Part shown: positions 1-6,214 of the stretch, in pieces
How the letters are laid out: each line of letters opens with the position of its first letter
How positions within the stretch are numbered: position 1 is the stretch's first letter
Source of the DNA: a bacterium
Lineage (GTDB): Bacteria; SZUA-182; DTGQ01
Assembly: GCA_040755755.1 (NCBI GenBank)
Contig: JBFLZW010000077.1
Span: 1 to 6,740 of the forward strand
DNA: 6,740 bases
Reading direction: 5' to 3'
The notes under the pieces: generated by a model
Told to the model about the DNA's origin: nothing
What the model saw: only the letters and a program-made list of their open reading frames with translations
Database searches by the model: none
Position numbers and translations under genes: made by a program

Positions 1-30
1 CATCAGGGTGTTTCTGGTAATCAATTTGGG

Positions 31-1884
31 GTGATTCCACCATTTTTTATGCCTCCCTTCCTACTTTTTCGAGGCATAAAGGATAAAAATTCACCTCATA
101 TAGCAAAATTTATTCCGATCTCTATTGGTGATACCCCTGATTGTCCCCTCTCCCGGATTCTCAATGGTGAGGAGCTTGTTGAGAAAGAGAAGGAGATGGT
201 GCGCAGGGATGGTATCGGAGTCTTCTGCCTGATGTCGGTCAATCCCTTCCGGGGAGCACAAGGGGAATTGCTTGGCATCGTTGCCTTTATGAAGGATATC
301 AGTGAGTGGAAAAAAGCACAGGAACTGCTGCGGGAGTCCGAGGCCAAGTACTCGGCCCTGGTGGAGCAGGCCCAGGATGGGGTTGCCATCATCCAGGATG
401 GAGTTTTCAAATTCACTAATACCGCATCACTCCGGCTAATTGGCTATACGTCTGAAGAACTGCTCGGCATGCCTTTTCTCGATATCGTAGCGCCTGAATC
501 AAGAGAAATGGCAAACTGGCTCTATTCCCTGCTGCTTGCCGGTGAAAAGGTTCCTCCCTTTTTTGAAGTAAAGGTCATATGCAAAGACGGAACCATGAAA
601 GATGGAGAGGTCTCGAGCGGCCTTATTCAATATAACGGCAAGCCTGCCGTAATGACCATTACCCGTGATATTACCGGCCGCAGGCAGATAGAGAAGGAGA
701 AGGAAAAAATCCAGTCTCAGCTCCTTCAGGCACAGAAGATGGAGGCAATCGGTCTTCTGGCCGGAGGAGTGGCCCATGATTTCAATAATCTTTTAACCAT
801 GATTCAGGGGCATGCTACCCTGGCCCTGCTTGAAGTTGGCGAAGACAATCCCGTGGCCGTGGATCTGAAAGAGATCCGCCTGGCATCCGGCCGGGCAGCC
901 AATCTCACCAGGCAGTTGCTCCTCTTCAGCCGCAAGCAACCGACGGAACCTGTGTCCCTCAATCTCAACAGCACCGTCGATGAATTGCTCAAGATGATTC
1001 ACCGTGTTATCGGCGAGGATATCCGCATCACCATCGACCTTGAGCCGAACCTGCAGACGGTTCTGGCTGATGAAGGAAATATCGAACAGGTAATCATGAA
1101 CCTGGTGGTTAATGCCAGGGATGCCATGCCAAAGGGAGGAGAGCTCACCATCAGGACCGAAAACCTGACCCTGGATGAGAACCAGGCGGCGAATTTTCCC
1201 GAAGCCCGGGCCGGCCAGTTTGTGCGCCTGTCAATTATCGATACGGGATACGGCATGAGCAGCGAGGTCATGAGCCGGATATTTGAACCCTTCTATACCA
1301 CCAAAGAGATCGGAAAGGGCAGCGGGCTTGGCCTGTCCGTGGTCTATGGCATCATCAAGCAGCATGAGGGATGGATCAACGTTTCCAGTGCCCCGCAGCG
1401 AGGATCAACGTTTGCCGTTTGTCTGCCTGCTTCCCTGATGATTCCGGAAAAGAAAGCCAATGAGGCGGTCTCAGTGAAGAAGTTTCAAGGAGAAGGTGAA
1501 CGGATCCTGGTGGTGGAGGATGAGGATGGAGTCCGTAAAGTGACTGCCACCATGCTCCAGGAAAATGGCTATGTTGTCTTTACGGCTGCAAACTCCCGGC
1601 AGGCACTGTCCATTTTCGGACAGGAGAGGGGAAATTTCAATCTGCTCCTGAGTGATGTGATTCTGCCCGACCAAAGTGCCATTGAGCTGGCCGATCAGCT
1701 CCTTTTGCTCCAACCCCGGCTTCGGATCCTTTTAATCAGCGGCTATCCGGATAAGCAGTCACAATGGACCACCATACGGGAGCGGGGATTCCGGTTTCTC
1801 CATAAACCCGTTTCCCTGGTTGATCTGCTTCGAGCTCTCAGGGAAGTCATTGCTGAGCCAGCCGACCACCGAGAACTGCCATAG
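31..1884 (+). CDS. Hybrid sensor histidine kinase, PAS(partial)-PAS-HisKA-HATPase-REC; 5' end uncertain
   Basis: Cytoplasmic two-component hybrid kinase. Numbering from the GTG at 31: a C-terminal half PAS (about 35-91, TPDCPL to KDISE), a full PAS (about 104-216), a HisKA helix pair with phospho-acceptor His249 in AGGVAHDFNNLL, then the ATPase with N box NLVVNARDAM (357-366), G1 DTGYGM (404-409), F box FEPFYTTK (418-425) and G2 GKGSGLGL (428-435). A receiver follows (about 490-607): acidic pair E496/D497, phospho-acceptor D542 in LSDV, switch S570, K592 in HKP. The HDFNN form is typical of PAS-linked HPK4-type kinases. No membrane span or signal peptide is seen. The frame is open to base 1 and no good ribosome site precedes GTG31 or ATG49, so the start is unsettled. 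Residues 1-34 do not resemble a PAS, suggesting 5' truncation or rearrangement. A paralogue lies downstream. Kinase identity is secure; the signal sensed and the partner are unknown. Confidence 0.9.
   Translation: MIPPFFMPPFLLFRGIKDKNSPHIAKFIPISIGDTPDCPLSRILNGEELVEKEKEMVRRDGIGVFCLMSVNPFRGAQGELLGIVAFMKDISEWKKAQELLRESEAKYSALVEQAQDGVAIIQDGVFKFTNTASLRLIGYTSEELLGMPFLDIVAPESREMANWLYSLLLAGEKVPPFFEVKVICKDGTMKDGEVSSGLIQYNGKPAVMTITRDITGRRQIEKEKEKIQSQLLQAQKMEAIGLLAGGVAHDFNNLLTMIQGHATLALLEVGEDNPVAVDLKEIRLASGRAANLTRQLLLFSRKQPTEPVSLNLNSTVDELLKMIHRVIGEDIRITIDLEPNLQTVLADEGNIEQVIMNLVVNARDAMPKGGELTIRTENLTLDENQAANFPEARAGQFVRLSIIDTGYGMSSEVMSRIFEPFYTTKEIGKGSGLGLSVVYGIIKQHEGWINVSSAPQRGSTFAVCLPASLMIPEKKANEAVSVKKFQGEGERILVVEDEDGVRKVTATMLQENGYVVFTAANSRQALSIFGQERGNFNLLLSDVILPDQSAIELADQLLLLQPRLRILLISGYPDKQSQWTTIRERGFRFLHKPVSLVDLLRALREVIAEPADHRELP
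667..1851 (+). repeat. Paralogous kinase-receiver module, copy 1
   Basis: This segment codes for the end of the last PAS, HisKA, HATPase and receiver of the first kinase. It aligns colinearly with 4865-6058 in the second kinase, with only small length differences. Shared identical stretches include QKMEAIG, AGGVAHDFNNLLT, RAANLTRQLLLFSRKQP and SRIFEPFYTTK. The DNA also matches locally, for example tggcccatgatttcaataa in both. I read it as a diverged gene-module duplication, not a mobile repeat. Confidence 0.75.
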
Positions 1885-1901
1885 GCCGTCCCCTGCGCAT
1901 C

Positions 1902-1922
1902 CCTCTCCCTTTTAGGGAGGGG
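1902..1922 (+). terminator. Candidate terminator hairpin after the first kinase
   Basis: A 9-pair stem (1902-1910 with 1914-1922, one T-G wobble) closes a TTT loop, starting 18 bases after the stop codon at 1882-1884. A T run (ttgttttt) follows only after about 7-8 purine-rich bases, so it is not a textbook intrinsic terminator. The same hairpin also fits the family of C-rich/G-rich repeats that fills this gap. Position favours a role in 3'-end formation; confidence is low. Confidence 0.35.
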
Positions 1923-1952
1923 AAGAAGTTGTTTTTGTTCACCCCCACCTAA

Positions 1953-1975
1953 CCTCCCCCCTCAAAAGGGGGAGG
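1953..1975. repeat. Perfect C-rich/G-rich inverted repeat
   Basis: CCTCCCCC at 1953-1960 pairs perfectly with GGGGGAGG at 1968-1975 around a 7-base loop (ctcaaaa). The surrounding context, ccccacctaacctcccccc on the left and gggagggatt on the right, resembles dispersed intergenic palindromes I recall from many bacterial genomes. That resemblance is from memory and untested. No T tract follows, so a terminator role is unlikely. Confidence 0.6.
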
Positions 1976-2057
1976 GATTGACAGACGCATTCTCGACATC
2001 AGGGCTATGAACCAGGAGAAATCTCTGCGAAACCAAAAGTGTCCGCCCCTGAACCCA

Positions 2058-2090
2058 CTCCCCGGAAGGGCGAGGGAGAAAAACCCTCCC
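2058..2090. repeat. Competing CTCCC/GGGAG inverted repeats
   Basis: CTCCC at 2058-2062 can pair with GGGAG at 2074-2078, and that same GGGAG can instead pair with CTCCC at 2086-2090. The two hairpins are mutually exclusive and short (5 pairs). They extend the palindromic cluster that begins near 1900. A switch function is not supported by anything else here. Confidence 0.35.
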
Positions 2091-2107
2091 CTGAGCTCAA
2101 TGCCTAT

Positions 2108-2119
2108 GGGCGAAAGCCC
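2108..2119. repeat. Small hairpin with GNRA-type tetraloop
   Basis: GGGC (2108-2111), loop GAAA (2112-2115), GCCC (2116-2119) form a short, very stable-looking hairpin with a GNRA tetraloop if transcribed. It has only four pairs and no following T tract. It may be part of the palindromic repeat cluster or chance. Confidence 0.35.
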
Positions 2120-2136
2120 CCTGTGTTAAAAAGTCT

Positions 2137-2175
2137 TTGGCAGTGTGTGTTTTTTATCATATTTTGTGGTAAAAT
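2137..2175 (+). promoter_or_regulatory. Candidate sigma70-type promoter for the second kinase
   Basis: TTGGCA at 2137-2142 (5 of 6 to TTGACA) is followed after exactly 17 bases by TATTTT at 2160-2165 (4 of 6 to TATAAT). Overlapping it, TGG-TAAAAT at 2167-2175 is an extended -10 with 5 of 6 matches but a poor -35. Either would give a leader of roughly 90-105 bases before the ATG at 2276. The location in the AT-rich half of a long gap supports it; motif matching alone cannot confirm it. Confidence 0.4.
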
Positions 2176-2239
2176 GAGCATTAAAAGGAGCATAATTCGG
2201 CTTATTATACATTGAATTTGAGCAAAAAAATACCTTTTC

Positions 2240-2252
2240 GGGTGTCAGACCC
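2240..2252. repeat. GGGT-GTCAG-ACCC palindrome upstream of the second kinase
   Basis: GGGT (2240-2243) and ACCC (2249-2252) flank GTCAG, 23 bases before the ATG at 2276. It could form a 4-pair hairpin in the leader or be an operator. It resembles ggggtcagacccc-type dispersed palindromes that I recall from many genomes; this has not been tested. Confidence 0.3.
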
Positions 2253-2275
2253 TTGTATCAGGCAGGCGATAACAG

Positions 2276-5200
2276 ATGCAAAAAATAAAAAAAGAGAATG
2301 TTTTTCCCAGGTTTGTAAAACTCTGCCCAAAGGTCTCCAGAGCAAAATCCGCAAAAAAAAATCTCGATCAGGCGGAAGATGATTCAGATCCCTGCCGCCG
2401 CCCATATCTTCAGGAGACTGCGAGAGATCGCACTGTTGCACCGCAGTCTGCCATCAATGAGCAGTTTCGACAGGAGATAGCCAGGAGAAAGGAAATCGAG
2501 AAATCGCTCATACGGTGTTCACACGAACTTGCCGAGCGTACCAAAGAATTGAATTGCCTATCTGGTATAGCCTGTCTGATTGGAAAAGAAGACCTTTCAC
2601 TGGAGGAGACATTACAGGGCATTGTTGACCTTATCCCATCCGCCTGGCAGTATCCGGAGATCACCTGTGCCCGGCTGATTTTAAAAGACCAGACGTTCAC
2701 GACCCGTAATTTTAAGGAAACTATCTGGAAGCAGGCTTCCGCCATTACCTTCCATAATGAGGTAGCCGGCGCTCTTGAAGTTTATTACCTGGAAGAGAAA
2801 CCAAAATGTGATGAAGGCCCTTTCTTAAAAGAGGAAAGAAACCTGATCAACATTGTTGAACGGGTCGTCAGAAAAATCATCCAGCGTGAGTGGGCAGAGG
2901 AGGAGCTGCGGGCTGAGAAGCAGCGGCTTTTTAATATCCTCGATAATATTCCCGCATCTATCCATATCCAGGCGAGGGACTATTCCATCCGCTTTGCCAA
3001 CCGCTACTTCAGAGAGTCGCGTGGTGTGCCCCAGGACCGGAAATGTTACGAGATCCTGGCCGGGCGAAAAGAGCCCTGTGAGGGGTGTCAAACCATGTCT
3101 ATTTTCGGCATGGAAGGTTTCATAGGGTGGCGGAACTTAATAAGTCCGGATGGCCGGATATATGATGTCTATGAGTACCCCTTCACTGATAGTGACGGTT
3201 CACCTCTGGTTATGGAATTATCATTCGATATTACCGATCGCAAACTGGCAGAGGATGCTTTGAGGGAGAGCGAGGAGAAGTTCCGGCTGGTAACGGAAAC
3301 CGTGCAGGATGTCTTTTGGATGACAACACCGGGAGTTACGGAAACAATCTACATCAGTCCTGCCTATGAGAGGATTTTTGGCCGCAGCCGGGATGACGTA
3401 TATCGAGATTCTCTCGCTTTCATCGAGGCTATTCATCCCGATGATCGCGAACAGGTAATCAGAGGAATCAGGGAAAATCCGACAGGCATATGGGATTTTG
3501 AATACCGTGTTGTACGGCCTGATGGATCTATCCGCTGGATTCAGGACCGCGGATTTCCTGTCTGGGACCGGAGTGGAAATCTTTCCAGGATGGTTGGTGT
3601 GGCTACCGATATTACTGAACGCAAATTTGCCGAGGAAAAACTGGATGAATACCGCAAGCACCTTGAGGCATTAGTGTCCGAGCGCACCGCCCAACTTCAG
3701 GCAGCCAATGAGCAGCTTCAGCGGGAAATCTCCGAGCGCAGGCAGGCAGAGGAGGAAGCCAGGCTTGCGTATGCGGAGCTGAGACAGATATTTAACGCGA
3801 CAGCCGAGGGTATGTGTGTGATTGATAAAAACTTCACGTTGCTGGAGGTTAATGACGCATTTTGTATCCTGCTCGGATTGGATAGAAGTGAAGTGATGGG
3901 GAAGAACTGCTATACAGTATTTCGCCATACTCTGTGTAACACCCCTGCCTGCCCGTTATCGCATATTCTCCGGGGTGAGGATGTCTTTGAATATGAATTG
4001 GAAATGGAGCAGAGAAATGGCACCAAAATCCCCTGCCTTTTAACAGCAGCTCCTTTGCAGGGTCCCAACGGTGAGTTGATCGGTATCGTTGAAAACTTCA
4101 AAGATATTATCGAGCGCAAGAAGATGGAGGGAGCGTTAAAAACAAGCCAGGCCCAAATGGCTGAAGCCCAAAGACTTGCTCACGTCGGCAGTTGGGACTG
4201 GGATATCAGGACAGACACGGGGACCTGGTCTGAAGAGCTCTGCAGAATCTTTGGGACCGGATTCCAGGATAGAATCGAGCCATTTGAAGAGAGCCTGGCG
4301 CAGTTTGTCCATCCTGATGACCGGGATGATTTTTTAAGCCTGTTTCATGAGGCATGTCTGAATAAAAAGCCATTTGAATATCAGCATCGGATTGTCCGTC
4401 CGGACGGATCACTCCGCAGAGCTCAGGGAAGGGGAGTAGTTTTCACCGATGAGGCCGGTAATCCAGTTAAAATTACCGGATTTATCCAGGATGTTACCGA
4501 GATCAAGGAAGCCGAGGATGCGCTGCGGGCAAGTGAGAAAAAATACCGGCAATTGATCGAAAATGCGCAGGAGGGTATCTGGGCTATCGATAGCGAGTGC
4601 AGGACCACCTTTGTCAATTCCCAGATGGCCGAGATGATCGGGTATACGGTAGATGAAATGATCGGAAAACCGGTAATTTCCTTTCTGGATGAACAGAGCG
4701 CAGCCCTGTTTAACCGCAGCTTCGAGCTTCGCAGGCAGGGCATCAAGGAAAGGCATGAGTTTGAGCTTCGTCATAAGGATGGATCACGGGTCTATACCAA
4801 TCTTGATTCATCGCCGATTATCGACGATAACGGCAATTTCACCGGGGTGGTTGCCCTGGTATCAAATATTACCGGGCGAAAGCTGGCCGAAGAGGAAAAA
4901 CAGAAGATCCAGGCCCAGCTCCTCCAATCCCAGAAGATGGAAGCCATAGGAATTCTGGCCGGAGGTGTGGCCCATGATTTCAATAACCTTTTGACCACGA
5001 TTATTGGCTATACCAGCATGGCTATTATGAAAATCGATAAGGCAGATCCCGTGTTCAGGGATTTGAGTCAGGTGCGTCTTAACGCTGACCGGGCAGCCAA
5101 CCTCACCCGACAGCTCCTCCTCTTCAGCCGCAAGCAGCCGATGGAGCCTGTTCCGATCGGCCTCAACAGAACGGTTGATAACCTGCTCAGGATGCTTCAC

Positions 5201-6079
5201 CGCCTTATCGGTGAGGATATTGCCATCAATGCTGAGCTTGAGCCGGACCTATGGCCAATTCAGGCTGATGAGGGAAACATCGAGCAGGTGATCATGAACC
5301 TGGCGGTCAATGCCAGGGATGCCATGCCTCAGGGAGGCAGGCTCACCATCAAAACAGAGAATATAACTCTGGATGAGGAATTCTCTGCCATGACACCGGA
5401 AGCTCGGCCAGGCAGGTTTGTTCGCCTGTCGATTGCCGATACCGGATGCGGCATGGACCAGGAGACGATGAGCAGGATCTTCGAGCCCTTCTATACCACC
5501 AAGGGACTTGGGAAGGGCACCGGTCTTGGTCTGTCGGTAGTTTATGGTATTGTCAAACAGCACGAAGGGTGGATAAATACCTATAGTGAGCCGGGCAAAG
5601 GGTCCGTATTCAAAATCTACCTTCCAGCCTCTTGCCGGGAGGAAAACGGCAAGGCCCAAAAAAGCGAGACAATCCCCTTGTTGCAAAGGTTTCAGGGAAA
5701 GGGTGAGCGGATTTTCGTCGTGGAAGACGAAGAGGATGTCCGCAGAATGACGGTGAAAGTACTTCATGAGAACGGTTATACAGTAACTGAGGCTGCGAAT
5801 GCTCAGCAGGCGCTCGATGTTTTTCATCGGGAGGGAGGGGAATTCAATCTGGTCTTGAGCGATGTGGTCCTGCCCGATCAGTCCGGGCCTGAACTGGTTA
5901 ATCGCCTCCTCTCATATCAGCCGAAGATCCGGGTCCTCCTGATGAGTGGCTATACTGACCAGAAGGCGCGGTGGTCCACGATAAAAAAGCAGGGGTTCAG
6001 GTTTCTGCAAAAACCCTTTGCTCTCCCTGATCTCTTGAAAACTCTCAGAGATATCCTGGAGCCGGATATAGTCACCTGA
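2276..6079 (+). CDS. Large soluble hybrid histidine kinase: GAF-like, five PAS, HisKA-HATPase-REC
   Basis: A 1267-residue cytoplasmic multi-sensor kinase. Order: basic N-terminus (1-60) without signal peptide; GAF-like module (about 91-200, QYPEITCARL to KEERNLIN); PAS A (214-325) with Cys257, 268, 271; PAS B (335-450, PAS_3 type, IHPDDRE and RPDGSIRW); coiled coil (450-500); PAS C (502-614) with Cys545, 554, 559; PAS D (626-746, PAS_3 type); PAS E (750-868); HisKA with His900 in AHDFNN; ATPase with NLAVNARDAM (1008-1017), DTGCGM (1055-1060), FEPFYTTK and GKGTGLGL; receiver with E1150/D1151, D1196, S1224, K1246. All catalytic residues are intact, so an active kinase with internal phosphorelay is expected. 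An in-frame TAA at 2270-2272 rules out an upstream extension; the ribosome site is weak (aggcaggcg). No DNA-binding output is present, so a partner elsewhere is needed. Ligands are unknown. Confidence 0.95.
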   Translation: MQKIKKENVFPRFVKLCPKVSRAKSAKKNLDQAEDDSDPCRRPYLQETARDRTVAPQSAINEQFRQEIARRKEIEKSLIRCSHELAERTKELNCLSGIACLIGKEDLSLEETLQGIVDLIPSAWQYPEITCARLILKDQTFTTRNFKETIWKQASAITFHNEVAGALEVYYLEEKPKCDEGPFLKEERNLINIVERVVRKIIQREWAEEELRAEKQRLFNILDNIPASIHIQARDYSIRFANRYFRESRGVPQDRKCYEILAGRKEPCEGCQTMSIFGMEGFIGWRNLISPDGRIYDVYEYPFTDSDGSPLVMELSFDITDRKLAEDALRESEEKFRLVTETVQDVFWMTTPGVTETIYISPAYERIFGRSRDDVYRDSLAFIEAIHPDDREQVIRGIRENPTGIWDFEYRVVRPDGSIRWIQDRGFPVWDRSGNLSRMVGVATDITERKFAEEKLDEYRKHLEALVSERTAQLQAANEQLQREISERRQAEEEARLAYAELRQIFNATAEGMCVIDKNFTLLEVNDAFCILLGLDRSEVMGKNCYTVFRHTLCNTPACPLSHILRGEDVFEYELEMEQRNGTKIPCLLTAAPLQGPNGELIGIVENFKDIIERKKMEGALKTSQAQMAEAQRLAHVGSWDWDIRTDTGTWSEELCRIFGTGFQDRIEPFEESLAQFVHPDDRDDFLSLFHEACLNKKPFEYQHRIVRPDGSLRRAQGRGVVFTDEAGNPVKITGFIQDVTEIKEAEDALRASEKKYRQLIENAQEGIWAIDSECRTTFVNSQMAEMIGYTVDEMIGKPVISFLDEQSAALFNRSFELRRQGIKERHEFELRHKDGSRVYTNLDSSPIIDDNGNFTGVVALVSNITGRKLAEEEKQKIQAQLLQSQKMEAIGILAGGVAHDFNNLLTTIIGYTSMAIMKIDKADPVFRDLSQVRLNADRAANLTRQLLLFSRKQPMEPVPIGLNRTVDNLLRMLHRLIGEDIAINAELEPDLWPIQADEGNIEQVIMNLAVNARDAMPQGGRLTIKTENITLDEEFSAMTPEARPGRFVRLSIADTGCGMDQETMSRIFEPFYTTKGLGKGTGLGLSVVYGIVKQHEGWINTYSEPGKGSVFKIYLPASCREENGKAQKSETIPLLQRFQGKGERIFVVEDEEDVRRMTVKVLHENGYTVTEAANAQQALDVFHREGGEFNLVLSDVVLPDQSGPELVNRLLSYQPKIRVLLMSGYTDQKARWSTIKKQGFRFLQKPFALPDLLKTLRDILEPDIVT
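4865..6058 (+). repeat. Paralogous kinase-receiver module, copy 2
   Basis: This is the counterpart of 667-1851. It spans residues 864-1261 of the second kinase, from the end of PAS E to the end of the receiver. Divergence is concentrated after the phospho-acceptor helix (the stretch around GYTSMAIMKIDKADP) and in the linker between ATPase and receiver, whereas the catalytic boxes are nearly unchanged. Confidence 0.75.
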
Positions 6080-6092
6080 TGAAAGATAGACG

Positions 6093-6122
6093 TTGTTTAT
6101 TTCGTTACTCTTGGTGTATACT
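6093..6122 (+). promoter_or_regulatory. Candidate promoter for the sugar dehydrogenase gene
   Basis: TTGTTT (6093-6098) and TATACT (6117-6122, 5 of 6 to TATAAT) are separated by 18 bases in the AT-rich gap. The -35 is poor (3 of 6). It would give a leader of roughly 85 bases before the ATG at 6215. No convincing intrinsic terminator lies between the second kinase and this site, so read-through from the kinase is also possible. Confidence 0.3.
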
Positions 6123-6137
6123 TCTCCAAAAGTAAAA

Positions 6138-6158
6138 GTATCAATGACAGGTATCAAT
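6138..6158. repeat. Exact 8-base direct repeat in the leader
   Basis: GTATCAAT occurs at 6138-6145 and again at 6151-6158, with 13 bases from start to start. It lies downstream of the candidate promoter and upstream of the dehydrogenase start. It could be a regulator half-site pair or chance in AT-rich DNA. Confidence 0.25.
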
Positions 6159-6205
6159 CCCGGCAACTCTGTAACTTTTTTAGGCAATCGAATTTCAAAC
6201 AAAAC

Positions 6206-6209
6206 AGGA
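6206..6209 (+). promoter_or_regulatory. Ribosome binding site favouring the ATG at 6215
   Basis: AGGA lies 5 bases upstream of the ATG at 6215. A second in-frame ATG at 6230 also has a purine-rich element (aaaggg) before it, so starting five codons later cannot be excluded. No earlier in-frame ATG exists after the in-frame TGA at 6080-6082. Confidence 0.45.
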
Positions 6210-6214
6210 TCATC

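Larger units (their letters stand above)
1885..2275. other. Intergenic region rich in C-rich/G-rich palindromes
   Basis: This 391-base gap separates the two kinase genes. Its first 235 bases alternate pyrimidine-rich and purine-rich blocks that form several inverted repeats, annotated separately below. The last 140 bases are AT-rich and carry promoter-like motifs. I see no credible protein gene, tRNA or transposase in it. The size of the gap and the promoter signals make it more likely that the two kinases are separately transcribed than that they form a tight operon, but this is not proven. Confidence 0.7.

Noticed and set aside
1-130. Frameshift in the first PAS of the first kinase
   Set aside because: I translated all three forward frames upstream of the TPDCPL motif and none restores a PAS-like sequence, so a simple frameshift does not explain the missing half.
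2137-2152. Sigma54-like element starting with TTGGCA
   Set aside because: The GG is present at 2139-2140, but the GC expected at the -12 position is TT, so it does not meet the sigma54 pattern.
2174-2215. Tiny 13-codon frame (MSIKRSIIRLIIH) as a leader peptide
   Set aside because: It has no ribosome site in front, its ATG overlaps one candidate -10 element, and no attenuator-like structure follows.
2853-3125. Plus-strand 90-codon frame inside the large kinase
   Set aside because: It overlaps PAS A in another frame and has Ser/Arg-rich composition typical of out-of-frame translation.
5249-5827. Minus-strand open frame of 192 codons
   Set aside because: It is fully antisense to the conserved HATPase and receiver coding sequence of the second kinase, so it is a shadow frame.
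6051-6069. ATATCC/GGATAT inverted repeat as a terminator of the large kinase
   Set aside because: It lies inside the coding sequence, is only six mostly A-T pairs with a 7-base loop, and has no T tract after it.
5912-6202. Minus-strand open frame of 96 codons overlapping the 3' end of the large kinase and the following gap
   Set aside because: It starts with TTG, most of its length is antisense to the conserved receiver domain, and no ribosome site or recognisable family was seen. Although its first 40 residues lie in the gap and read like protein, this is best explained as chance.
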